Source: Hyphomicrobiales bacterium
GTDB taxonomy: Bacteria; Pseudomonadota; Alphaproteobacteria; Rhizobiales; Rhizobiaceae
Length of the DNA stretch: 64,000 nucleotides
Reading direction: 5' to 3'
Assembly (NCBI GenBank): GCA_900471605.1
Contig: UCEY01000019.1
Span: forward strand, 61,111 to 125,110
The position numbers were made by a program, and so were the translations under genes. Under the pieces are notes generated by a model that saw only the letters and a list, made by a program, of their open reading frames with translations, was not told where the DNA came from and did not search any database. Positions 24,618 through 32,655 of the stretch are shown in pieces; the first letter of the stretch is position 1, and each line of letters begins with the position of its first letter.

Positions 24618-25550
24618 ATGAAAATCCAAGCCCAGGGCATCGTTCCCGTCATGCTTACCCCGTTCACCCCGGATAACCGGATCGACTGGGAAGGTCTCGA
24701 ACGACTTGTTGAATGGTACATCACAAACGGTGCAGACACTCTCTTCGCCGTCTGCCAGTCGAGCGAGATGCAGAAATTGTCACTGGAGGAGCGAGTTGAG
24801 CTTTCCAGAAAAGTCGTCTCGTTGGCTGCCGGGCGTGTACCGGTCATCTCATCAGGACATATCAGCGAGAGCCGGGATGACCAGCGCGCCGAACTGGTGG
24901 CGATGGCCAAGACAGGGATCGACGCGCTTGTCCTTGTCAGCAACAGGCTCGACACAAGGAATGAAGGAACCGCAGCATTTCGCTCCAGCCTCGACGCGAT
25001 CTTGAGTTGGCTTCCGAGCGACCTACCCCTCGGTCTGTACGAATGCCCGGCCCCCTATCGCCGTCTCTTGAGCGATGACGAGTTCAAACTGTGCCGCGAC
25101 ACCGGCCGCTTCGTAACGCTGAAGGATGTCTCCTGCGATCTCGAAACGGTCAAGCGGCGCGTCGCGCTCTCCGGCGACTCCGGCTTTGCAATTGTTAACG
25201 CCAATGCCGCCATCGCGGCAGCCGCCATGCGCGCAGGTTCGAAAGGCTTTTCTGGCGTCTTCACCAATATCCACCCCGACCTCTACGCTTGGCTTTACAA
25301 GCACGCTGCCGAAGACAGCGATCTGCGCCGCGATCTGGAAAATTTCCTGGCGCTGGCGGCGATGGCCGAGCCGATGGGCTATCCCGGTCTTGCCAAGGTT
25401 TGGCACAAGCGTCTTGGCACGTTCGAGAGCGTCCATTCTCGCGTGACAGATTATGACATTGCCGAGCGGCACTGGGCAGTCATGGATCTGTTGGACCATA
25501 TTCAGCAAGGGACGGAACGGTTCCGCGAGCGGATCAAGCGGGTTTCCTAA
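24618..25550 (+). CDS. DapA-like (dihydrodipicolinate synthase family) aldolase
   Basis: A 310-residue TIM-barrel lyase. Schiff-base Lys169 is in TLKDVSCD, and the partner Tyr141 is in LYECPAPYRR. The pyruvate-carboxylate motif GTTGE of DapA and its usual relatives is CQSSE here (residues 46-50), so it is not the lysine-pathway enzyme. A retro-aldol cleavage or dehydration of a keto-deoxy sugar acid is likely. It begins 30 bp after the dehydrogenase-like gene behind GAAAGAGCGAGAG, as part of the same transcription unit. Confidence 0.85.
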   Translation: MKIQAQGIVPVMLTPFTPDNRIDWEGLERLVEWYITNGADTLFAVCQSSEMQKLSLEERVELSRKVVSLAAGRVPVISSGHISESRDDQRAELVAMAKTGIDALVLVSNRLDTRNEGTAAFRSSLDAILSWLPSDLPLGLYECPAPYRRLLSDDEFKLCRDTGRFVTLKDVSCDLETVKRRVALSGDSGFAIVNANAAIAAAAMRAGSKGFSGVFTNIHPDLYAWLYKHAAEDSDLRRDLENFLALAAMAEPMGYPGLAKVWHKRLGTFESVHSRVTDYDIAERHWAVMDLLDHIQQGTERFRERIKRVS

Positions 25551-25564
25551 CGAGCACCGTCGAA

Positions 25565-25599
25565 TCTTCAGGGCGTCGCAAAGAGCCACGCCCTGAAGA
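25565..25599 (+). terminator. Strong hairpin after the DapA-like gene
   Basis: Perfect 12-bp inverted repeat TCTTCAGGGCGT (25565-25576) and ACGCCCTGAAGA (25588-25599) with an 11-nt loop, 14 bp after the stop. The stem is strong but lacks a T-run. It may partially terminate or protect the upstream message, since the next gene starts at 25698. Confidence 0.55.
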
Positions 25600-25697
25600 A
25601 CAGCAATTCTTCGCGAAACGCGCTTTTGTCGATGCGGTCACCATCGGACGATCCCGACCCTTCCGTCTTTCGAGCGCAGCCGTTCAAGAGGCAGGAC

Positions 25698-26465
25698 ATG
25701 TCCCTTACTTTAATCGCATCTGACCTGATTGCACTGGCTCATCAGCTGCGCAGGCTCCGTAGTGATGCAAGCCAAATTCCGACGGATCAACTCGTGTCTG
25801 TGCCGACAGCGCTTGAGGACGCAAAAGAGGTGCAGAGGCAACTGTCGAAACTCGAGGGAGCAGACGTCCCTGCGTGGAAAGTGGCCAAATCGCCCGAGGG
25901 CGAACCTGTTGTCGCTCCGCTTCATCCATACTTCGATGATCCTTCCGATGCGGTCATTGCATGGCGAAAAGGCATGAAAATCGAGATAGAAATTGCCGTG
26001 GAGCTTTGCCAGGATCTTCCTGTCCGGCGCGACACATCCTATCAGCGAGCCGACATCGAGGCCGCAATTTCAAACGTGTACCTTGGTGCGGAACTGGTTT
26101 GGAGTGGCATTTCGGAAGGCGCCAACATTTCCTTCCCGGCCTTCCTGGCGGACCGCCTGGGAAACGTCGGTTACGTAAAAGGGCCAGTTCTGACCGTGGC
26201 GGCTCTTCACCCTGGTTCGGCTTTCCCCCTTAAGCTCTGGCTCAACAAACAACTCGCTTTCGACGCCGCTGGAAAGCATCCGACGAAGGATGTGCTCACC
26301 TGGCTCTGCGAGTACGCGAACAATCGATCGAGGCCTGCCGAAGTGCTCAAAGCGGGCTCGACTATCACGACGGGAAGCCTCTGTGGCGCACTCGAAGTTC
26401 CCGATCCGGGCGACGTATCCGTCCAACTGGGCGAGCACGTTTTGCTGGATTTCACGCTGTCGTAA
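25698..26465 (+). CDS. FAH/MhpD-family 2-keto-enoate hydratase-like protein
   Basis: A 255-residue member of the fumarylacetoacetate-hydrolase/2-oxopentenoate hydratase superfamily. The metal-binding Glu pair appears in MKIEIEIAVELCQDLP near residues 93-108, and the C-terminal part has GSTITTGSLCGAL (the family's GxxxxxGS turn). It probably hydrates or cleaves a 2-keto acid produced upstream in the pathway. ATG 25698 was chosen because the conserved region starts there and AAGAGG lies 8 bp upstream; the frame is open to 25626. Confidence 0.8.
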   Translation: MSLTLIASDLIALAHQLRRLRSDASQIPTDQLVSVPTALEDAKEVQRQLSKLEGADVPAWKVAKSPEGEPVVAPLHPYFDDPSDAVIAWRKGMKIEIEIAVELCQDLPVRRDTSYQRADIEAAISNVYLGAELVWSGISEGANISFPAFLADRLGNVGYVKGPVLTVAALHPGSAFPLKLWLNKQLAFDAAGKHPTKDVLTWLCEYANNRSRPAEVLKAGSTITTGSLCGALEVPDPGDVSVQLGEHVLLDFTLS

Positions 26466-26651
26466 GCCTTTTCAGACATGCCGAAAGGAGCCTGAGGCAA
26501 TGCAGTTGAATGCTCTCTATACGAGCTTAGTTCTCGTTCGCCGCCGGCACGAGATATTGCTCCTCTAGGCTTCCAAACGTTCCACGCACTCCCTGAGTGT
26601 TTAATTTCAACATTGCTTAGATGTCGCGCTGAAAACGACTAGGAGACGTCA

Positions 26652-27461
26652 ATGATCATCAACACTTTTTCCTACCTTTGGAAATCCACTGCGATAGAGG
26701 CGATGTCTGAACTCATCAGCCATGGCTTTTCGGTATTTGAAGTTCCCGTGAGTTCCCCACACTGCTGGCCGGACGAAATGTCGAAAAGTTCGCGTTCGGA
26801 CGCGAGAAAGCAACTTCAGGACAACGGGGCGAGCGTCAGCTCGCTGAATGCTGGGGGATACGATATCAACCTCGCCAGCCCAGGCGCAAATATGAGGCGT
26901 AAAAGTACTGACCATATTAAGGACGTCATCCAACTGGCGGTCGATTGGGGGGTAACCGACGTCGTAATTTCCCCGGGAACGCGACGTCCGATGATTTCTC
27001 CAACAATTCCGCAAACGCTCGGATGGCTATCTGAGAGCCTTGATGTGCTCCTGCCCGTTGCCAAGCAAGCCGGCGTGCGTCTTCTCATGGAGAACACGCC
27101 ATATTGCTTCAGGCCGACGATCGGTGAGCTCGTCAGCCTCGTTGAGGAAATCAGAAGCGAGAACCTGAGTATCGTTTATGATGTCGCAAACGCTGCCTAT
27201 ATCGGCGAGGATCCGGTAGCCAGCCTTCAATCGCATCACGCTCACATAGGTCTCGTGCACATCTCGGATACGGGCACGGACGTGTGGGGTCATGATCCAA
27301 TCGGCACAGGCATTATAGATTTCGTCGGACTGGGACGCGCCGTCGATTCAGTTTTTAGTGTCGATCGCGTCGTTCTCGAGGTCATTCGCGAAGAAGAACC
27401 ACTGCTGGAAGTCAACAACGCGCTGCAGGAACTCAAAAAGAGGGGCTGGCGCCTCGATTGA
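26652..27461 (+). CDS. TIM-barrel sugar isomerase/epimerase 2
   Basis: A 269-residue TIM-barrel metalloenzyme of the sugar-phosphate isomerase/epimerase superfamily. Possible ligands are Glu in LMENTPYC, Asp in IVYDVANA, His in LVHISDTGTDVWGHDP and Glu in VLEVIREEEP. It differs clearly from the copy at 22951, so they are not a recent duplication. ATG follows TAGGAGACGTCA. A role in isomerising or epimerising a keto-sugar in the locus is inferred. Confidence 0.83.
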   Translation: MIINTFSYLWKSTAIEAMSELISHGFSVFEVPVSSPHCWPDEMSKSSRSDARKQLQDNGASVSSLNAGGYDINLASPGANMRRKSTDHIKDVIQLAVDWGVTDVVISPGTRRPMISPTIPQTLGWLSESLDVLLPVAKQAGVRLLMENTPYCFRPTIGELVSLVEEIRSENLSIVYDVANAAYIGEDPVASLQSHHAHIGLVHISDTGTDVWGHDPIGTGIIDFVGLGRAVDSVFSVDRVVLEVIREEEPLLEVNNALQELKKRGWRLD

Positions 27462-27660
27462 TGAAGTCGGTTTCGCGACCACGCTGGGCGCGCGAAATTC
27501 GCGTTTGAAGGAGGGAAAGCTTGCCCGGAAACCATCTGAAGCAGTGGATACACCTAGCCATAAGAATGTGCACGAGCGTTTCAGGCCCCTCTGGTTAGAC
27601 GCCGGCGCGCCAGTCTGGGGCTAAACATCGTCGCAATCTATCTAGAATCGCATTGCGATC

Positions 27661-27675
27661 TGGAAGTGAATTCCA
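27661..27675 (+). promoter_or_regulatory. IclR-type operator in front of the SDR gene
   Basis: TGGAA-GTGAA-TTCCA is a perfect inverted repeat with the 5-bp spacing seen at 9736 and 17201. It lies 33 bp upstream of the SDR start. It suggests that the far end of the locus belongs to the same IclR regulon. Confidence 0.6.
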
Positions 27676-27708
27676 TATTATCTTGCAACAACAGTTGGAG
27701 AAACGTCC

Positions 27709-28500
27709 ATGAAGGTCTTAGTTAGTGGCGGAAGCCGCGGGATTGGCGCAGCGGTTTGTATCCGTATCGCCGAAGCGGCTGCAGCAAGGGGCGAGCGTGC
27801 TCAGATCGCCGTTTGTGGTCAGGGTTCATCCGAAGGGCAGGAGGACGTTGCACGTTCTGTGCGCGCACTGGGAGGCGACGCTATCGCGCTATCGGGCGAC
27901 CTGGGCAATGTCGAGGTGGCCCCACGCCTTGTGGAAGCCGCGGTATCGGAATTCGGTGGCCTGGACGCTCTGGTCGCCAATGCCGGCGTAGCAAGCCCAG
28001 GAAATATCTGTGATTTGTCGGTTGCCGATTGGGATAACATGTTCGCGGTCAACCTTCGCGGAGCGTGGCTTTTAGCCAAATACTGCTACCCGCATCTGAA
28101 GCAGAGTCGGGGTGCGGCGTGCTTCACATCGTCAATGTCGGGGCAGGTACCTCATGCCGGATCAGGAGCCTATAGTCCAAGCAAAGCGGGCTTGAGCATG
28201 CTTGCGAAAACCCTCGCCTTGGAATGGGCGCCAGATGGCATTCGTTCGAACATCGTCTCGCCGGGTATGACCCACACGCCAATGTCCGAGAAGATGTACG
28301 CCGATCCAGCGATCAAGAGTGCAAGAGAGGCTCTGATCCCGCTGTCGAGAATCGGGGACCCCAAAGATATAGCAAACGCAATCGAGTTCCTGATAAGTCC
28401 GCTTGCATCTTACATCACCGGTCAAGACCTCTGCGTCGACGGTGGCTTTTCAAAATCAATCCTGAGCCACATTCCTGGGCGTCCAAGCTCAAAACCATAG
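27709..28500 (+). CDS. Short-chain dehydrogenase/reductase
   Basis: A 263-residue classical SDR. The cofactor loop is SGGSRGIG (residues 6-13), NAG is at 91-93 region (VANAGVAS), and the active site is Tyr155 and Lys159 (AYSPSKAG) with Ser141/142 upstream. The C-terminal GQDLCVDGGF is typical. It oxidises or reduces a hydroxyl of a sugar, cyclitol or related compound. A perfect IclR-type site 33 bp upstream links it to the locus that begins at 8603. Confidence 0.9.
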   Translation: MKVLVSGGSRGIGAAVCIRIAEAAAARGERAQIAVCGQGSSEGQEDVARSVRALGGDAIALSGDLGNVEVAPRLVEAAVSEFGGLDALVANAGVASPGNICDLSVADWDNMFAVNLRGAWLLAKYCYPHLKQSRGAACFTSSMSGQVPHAGSGAYSPSKAGLSMLAKTLALEWAPDGIRSNIVSPGMTHTPMSEKMYADPAIKSAREALIPLSRIGDPKDIANAIEFLISPLASYITGQDLCVDGGFSKSILSHIPGRPSSKP

Positions 28501-28621
28501 TCGGCAAGTTCGCCCGTCTGAAGCCTGCGCAAAGCACTCCTAGACCCTCTGGGCCTAGCTGAGGGGCGCGAATGCGGACCCACACGGACGAACTCAACCT
28601 GAACGAAACAGGAGGCTCCGT

Positions 28622-28855
28622 ATGCTGAATAGGCGTCAGATATTGGAGAGCGCCGCTGCAAGCGGCCTTCTGTTTCTCACAGATCGGCGAGCCTTTGCGC
28701 AAACCGCGACCGTCTATCCTGGCGGATACACGGTGCACTCAGGGCCGGGCCCGGAGAGCAAACCCAGCTTCGTCAAGGTTCGCGAAGGCCGATTGGAGGG
28801 TATTCTCAGCCCCGAGGGATTACGCTATTTCCGTGGCACGCATTCTTACGATTAA
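28622..28855 (+). pseudogene. Truncated carboxylesterase (type B) N-terminus
   Basis: A 77-codon frame starts with a Tat/Sec-like leader (NRRQILESAAASGLLFL ... AFAQ) and then reads VKVREGRLEGILSPEGLRYFRGT, which resembles the opening of type B carboxylesterases (the conserved start up to FxGIPYA). The frame stops 20 residues later, about 420 residues short of a full esterase, with no GESAGG active site. The ATG follows AGGAGGCTCCGT. It is most likely a remnant cut at a junction near 28855, where the minus-strand acetyltransferase region begins. Confidence 0.55.
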
Positions 28856-28900
28856 ATGCCAAACGACACCCGGGAAATTGACCAGAGGCAGTGCAAACAG

Positions 28901-29803
28901 TCAGCCCAGAGAATGCGAGGCCAAGGCATAGACAACCGGGCCGCCGTCGAGCCCCGTGCCGTAAATGGCCTCTTCCCGGGTCACCATGGTCATTACCGTA
29001 TTGTAGACACCGAGGCCGCATTGCTGGACGAAGGATGCAAAGGCGCCGCTGTCCAAATGCGTATCGATACGCAGGAAGCCGCCGACATGGGCGGCGACAT
29101 GCGGGTGGGTGACCCGGATCGCATCGGCATCGCAAGTGGCAACGACCGGGCCGACGACATGCCCGCGCCCGAAACGTCGGCGCATCGAATAGGCACGTAG
29201 CTTCTCACCCTCGTAAAGACCATAGGTGATGGAACTGTCGAATAGCCGCAGGAGATGCTGGCGGCGAGCCGCACCGAAAGCCGGTGCATCGAGCGCGATG
29301 ATCGCCTCCAGGTCGCCGCGATCGAGCCGCCGCATGGCGAGCCCGGCTTCGATGGGCGCAATCGGCGCCGGCGCAAGCGCAGTTCCCTGGCACTGATAGA
29401 CTGTGTCCTTGGGAATAAAGCCGAGCGAGACATAAAGCCGCCGGGCTTCGCGCGTGGAGTTCAGCCGAAGACAATCATGACCGCAATCGGTCATGATCCG
29501 CTGCATCAGCCATTTGGCCGCGCCATTGGCCTGCAGCCTGGGTGATGTGACCAGCATTCCAAAGGTAGCGAAGCTTTCGCCGTGGGGAAACCACATGGCG
29601 GAGGCGCCGACCCGGCCGATTTCGTCCAGTGCCACGTAGCCTTTGCCGATGTCTAGCAGGTGCTGCCAGTCGGCAGCTCGGTGAGGCCAGCCGACGGAAA
29701 TCGACAATGCCTGCAACTGTGAAATTTCGACATTCGCGATGTCGACGAAGCGCATCTCGAAATTATCGACATTCAATGTCCGAGGTAAATCGCTATCCAT
29801 CAT
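28901..29803 (-). CDS. GNAT-family N-acetyltransferase 1
   Basis: A 300-residue protein with an N-terminal GNAT domain (about residues 15-140; acetyl-CoA loop region RLQANGAAKWLMQRI) and a C-terminal domain of the type often fused to it (FGRGHVVGPVVATCDADA). The pattern SVGWPHRAADWQHLL is shared with the second copy at 39009. Such proteins acetylate amines or amino groups; the substrate is not known. It is divergent from the deacylase operon at 30053 with a 249-bp gap. It may control or detoxify an amine handled by that operon. Confidence 0.85.
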   Translation of the reverse strand: MMDSDLPRTLNVDNFEMRFVDIANVEISQLQALSISVGWPHRAADWQHLLDIGKGYVALDEIGRVGASAMWFPHGESFATFGMLVTSPRLQANGAAKWLMQRIMTDCGHDCLRLNSTREARRLYVSLGFIPKDTVYQCQGTALAPAPIAPIEAGLAMRRLDRGDLEAIIALDAPAFGAARRQHLLRLFDSSITYGLYEGEKLRAYSMRRRFGRGHVVGPVVATCDADAIRVTHPHVAAHVGGFLRIDTHLDSGAFASFVQQCGLGVYNTVMTMVTREEAIYGTGLDGGPVVYALASHSLG

Positions 29804-30052
29804 TTATCCAGCCGAACCGACACACCCTCCTCCGGACAATGCGCCCGGATATCCCTACGGTTATCCTAATCATCATCCGACGGAACATTTCACTGCTGAA
29901 GCGTGATGCAGCACAAGATTTGACCGTATCCCTTCAGCTTTCGGCAGCCATTTCATCTGCATCGCTCTAACCTTGATGCTTGAGATTGGTTCACCTGGTC
30001 TGCGCAAGCCCGGTTTGCGGAGGCAAGTTCACGCTGTCTGGAGGCGGAAACG

Positions 30053-31189
30053 ATGGCGATGCGCACCCTGGACATTTTGGAAAAGCTGGTCGGCTTTCCA
30101 TCCGTCGTCGGCACGCCGAATGGCGAGATCGTCGAATGGATCGCCGATTATCTCAAATCCCTCGGTATCCGGGCGCATGTCCTGCCCGGTCCGGAAGGTG
30201 ACCGAGCAAATCTATTTGCAACGATCGGACCGGTAGACAGACCGGGTTATATCCTCTCCGGCCATATGGATGTCGTTCCTGCCGCCGAGGCCGGCTGGAA
30301 CAGCGATCCCTTCCGCACACGGATCGAGGACGACAGGATCTACGGCCGCGGCACGAGCGACATGAAGGGGTTTCTGGCCGCTGTCCTTGCTGCCGTGCCG
30401 GCAATGCTTTCCAGGCCGCTTTCCCGCCCTATCCAACTCGCCTTCTCCTATGACGAGGAAGCCGGTTGTCGCGGTGTGCCGCATCTGCTGGCCCGCCTGC
30501 CGGATCTGTGCAGGTCTCCCCTTGGGGCCATCATCGGCGAGCCGAGCGGAATGCGGGCAATCCTGGCGCATAAGGGCAAGGCCGCGGCCCGGCTGACGCT
30601 CAAGGGCCGTTCCGGCCACTCTTCCCGGCCGGATCTTGGCCTCAATGCCATCCATGCAATGACCGAAGTGCAGCAGGCCGCGGTTGCGGCTGCCGAAACC
30701 CTGACCCAAGGCCCGTTCGAGGCGGAATTCGAGCCGCCCTATTCGTCGCTTTCGATTGGCAGGATCAGCGGTGGCCAGGCCGTCAACATCATTCCCGAGC
30801 TTTGCAGCATAGAACTGGAGGCGCGCGCGACTTCTTCGGCCGACCCGGAAACCCTGCTTCAGCCAGTGCGCACCGCAGCCGAAAAGCTGGCGGCACGAGG
30901 TTTCGGCGTCGATTGGGAGATCTTGAGCAGCTATCCGGCGCTGCTTCTTTCCCGCGGTTCACCGCTTGCCGGCCTCCTGCAGGATCTGACGGGATGCGCG
31001 CCGCTCGCCGCCGTCAGCTATGGAACCGAGGCCGGCCTTTACCAGCGGGCGGGAATGGATGCGATCATCTGCGGGCCCGGCGACATTGCGCGGGCGCACA
31101 AACCCAACGAGTTCATCGAGACCGGCGAGCTCGCCGCCTGCCAGGCGATGATCGAAGCCCTCGGCGACAGGTGCCGAGCCGAAACCTGA
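30053..31189 (+). CDS. ArgE/DapE-family deacylase (acetylornithine deacetylase-like)
   Basis: A 378-residue M20-family metallohydrolase. The zinc motif [15 protein letters not shown] and [13 protein letters not shown] supply the first His and Asp ligands, and [15 protein letters not shown] holds the catalytic Glu pair. The lid domain follows around residues 180-290. It hydrolyses an N-acyl amino acid such as N-acetylornithine. The ATG (GCG ATG follows) is preceded by GGAGGCGGAAACG. It is the first gene of an operon running to 36649, and the next gene starts 22 bp on. In this catabolic setting it probably frees an amino acid or amine from an acylated form. Confidence 0.85.
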   Translation: MAMRTLDILEKLVGFPSVVGTPNGEIVEWIADYLKSLGIRAHVLPGPEGDRANLFATIGPVDRPGYILSGHMDVVPAAEAGWNSDPFRTRIEDDRIYGRGTSDMKGFLAAVLAAVPAMLSRPLSRPIQLAFSYDEEAGCRGVPHLLARLPDLCRSPLGAIIGEPSGMRAILAHKGKAAARLTLKGRSGHSSRPDLGLNAIHAMTEVQQAAVAAAETLTQGPFEAEFEPPYSSLSIGRISGGQAVNIIPELCSIELEARATSSADPETLLQPVRTAAEKLAARGFGVDWEILSSYPALLLSRGSPLAGLLQDLTGCAPLAAVSYGTEAGLYQRAGMDAIICGPGDIARAHKPNEFIETGELAACQAMIEALGDRCRAET

Positions 31190-31211
31190 CGGCCCAGAAC
31201 CGGAGCACAGA

Positions 31212-32135
31212 ATGACATTCCTCTTCAACTCTGACACCGCCCGCGGCCAAGTCTTTCGCGATGTCTTCGCCCGCGAACTGCCGGACCTGCCGTTTTCCAT
31301 GGATGCTGCTTCGGTCGATCCAGACGCCGTCCGCTACATCATCACCTGGACGGTACCGTCCGATCTGGCGCGCTACCGCAACCTGGAAGTTATCTTTTCG
31401 ATCGGCGCCGGCGTCGATCAGTTTCAGGCGGCCAAGATCCCCCATCATATCCGGATCGTGCGAATGATCGAGGACGGCATCATCCGCATGATGCAGGAAT
31501 ATGTCACGCTCGGCGTGTTGGCTCTGCACCGCAACCTGCCCGTCTATATCCAGCAGAAAAAGACCGAACTCTGGCGGTCCCTGCCGCCGGTGCAGGCCAG
31601 CGACCGCCGGGTCGGCATATTGGGGCTCGGCAGCCTGGCCCAGGCATCCTTCGACCGATTGAAGCCTTTCGGCTTTCAGCTTGCCGGATGGAGCCGCTCG
31701 TCCCGCGAGATCGACGGGGTGCGCTGCTTCAGCGGCCAGGCCGGCCTGACGGCCATGCTGGCCGAAACCGATATCCTGATCTGTCTCCTTCCCCTCACCG
31801 ACGAGACCCGCGGCTTCCTCAACGCCGATCTTTTCCGCCAGCTTCCGGAAGGCGCCGGCCTCGTTCAGGTGGGGCGCGGACCACAGCTGGATTACCAGGC
31901 GCTTATCGACGCACTCGACAGCGGGCATCTGTCTGGGGCCGTCATCGACGTCACGGACCCGCAGCCTCTGCCTCCCGGTCATCCGCTCTGGCGGCATGAG
32001 CGGATCATCATCACGCCCTATACCGCCAGCGTCACCCAACCCCAGACCGCAGCCCTTGCCGTCGCGGACAATATCAAGCGGCTTCGCGCCGGCCTCGATC
32101 CGGTCGGCCTCGTCGATCGCCGACGCGGCTACTGA
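31212..32135 (+). CDS. D-2-hydroxyacid dehydrogenase homologue (GhrA-like) with altered catalytic residues
   Basis: A 307-residue protein of the GhrA glyoxylate/hydroxypyruvate reductase group. The NAD(P) loop is [13 protein letters not shown] (134-146) and the substrate Arg222 (GRG) is kept. The catalytic acid-base pair is not: the Glu of the EPLP motif is Gln251 (DPQPLP), and the His of the TPHxA motif is Tyr270 (TPYTAS). With both replaced, normal hydride-transfer chemistry is unlikely, so it may bind its ligand without turnover or have a new function. Its place in an intact operon argues against simple decay. Confidence 0.8.
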   Translation: MTFLFNSDTARGQVFRDVFARELPDLPFSMDAASVDPDAVRYIITWTVPSDLARYRNLEVIFSIGAGVDQFQAAKIPHHIRIVRMIEDGIIRMMQEYVTLGVLALHRNLPVYIQQKKTELWRSLPPVQASDRRVGILGLGSLAQASFDRLKPFGFQLAGWSRSSREIDGVRCFSGQAGLTAMLAETDILICLLPLTDETRGFLNADLFRQLPEGAGLVQVGRGPQLDYQALIDALDSGHLSGAVIDVTDPQPLPPGHPLWRHERIIITPYTASVTQPQTAALAVADNIKRLRAGLDPVGLVDRRRGY

Positions 32136-32159
32136 ACACTCAACCCTAAAGGAACACCA

Positions 32160-32522
32160 ATGTCGCTTCTCAAGACCATCGAACACAACCCGTCCTTCGC
32201 GCCGCGGGAAGACAAGCCGACAGCCGAACGGCTGATCTCCGGCAGCCCGGAATTCAAGACCTGGGCACAGGACGCGTCCCATGACGAACTCGTCCGCACC
32301 GGCGTCTGGGAGGCAACGCCCGGCCTCACCCATTCGATCAAGGGAACGACCTTCGAATTCTGCCACATCATTTCGGGCGTCGTGGAAATCACGCCGAAGG
32401 ATGGCGAGCCGGTGACCTATAAGGCAGGTGACAGCTTCGTCATGAAGCCGGGCTTCGTCGGCACCTGGAAGACGATCGAAACGGTACGCAAGATCTACCT
32501 CGTCGTGACGCCCAAGGCGTGA
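32160..32522 (+). CDS. Small cupin-domain protein
   Basis: A 120-residue single-domain cupin. The barrel is visible from CHIISGVVEITPKDGEPVTY to GDSFVMKPGFVGTWKTIE, including a His in FEFCHIISG, but only part of a metal site is recognisable. Related small cupins (DUF861-like) accompany amine and hydroxyacid oxidases in rhizobia. It lies between the hydroxyacid-dehydrogenase homologue and an aldehyde dehydrogenase in the same operon. It is either a small-molecule binding protein or an isomerase; the exact role is unknown. Confidence 0.82.
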   Translation: MSLLKTIEHNPSFAPREDKPTAERLISGSPEFKTWAQDASHDELVRTGVWEATPGLTHSIKGTTFEFCHIISGVVEITPKDGEPVTYKAGDSFVMKPGFVGTWKTIETVRKIYLVVTPKA

Positions 32523-32551
32523 TCCGGCGGCTTGCCAAACAATACGCCGTA

Positions 32552-32585
32552 TGGCGCGGCTAAAACGGATTTTTCAGCCGCGCCA
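32552..32585 (+). terminator. Intercistronic hairpin after the cupin gene
   Basis: Perfect 10-bp inverted repeat TGGCGCGGCT (32552-32561) and AGCCGCGCCA (32576-32585) with a 14-nt loop that itself contains TTTTT. It lies 30 bp after the cupin stop and 70 bp before the aldehyde dehydrogenase start. It may reduce read-through or separate two mRNA segments. Confidence 0.5.
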
Positions 32586-32655
32586 ACTCCCTCTACCGGA
32601 TCACGCAGATGTGCCGATACGGTAGCATTCTAGTCAGATGATCGGAGATGGACCG

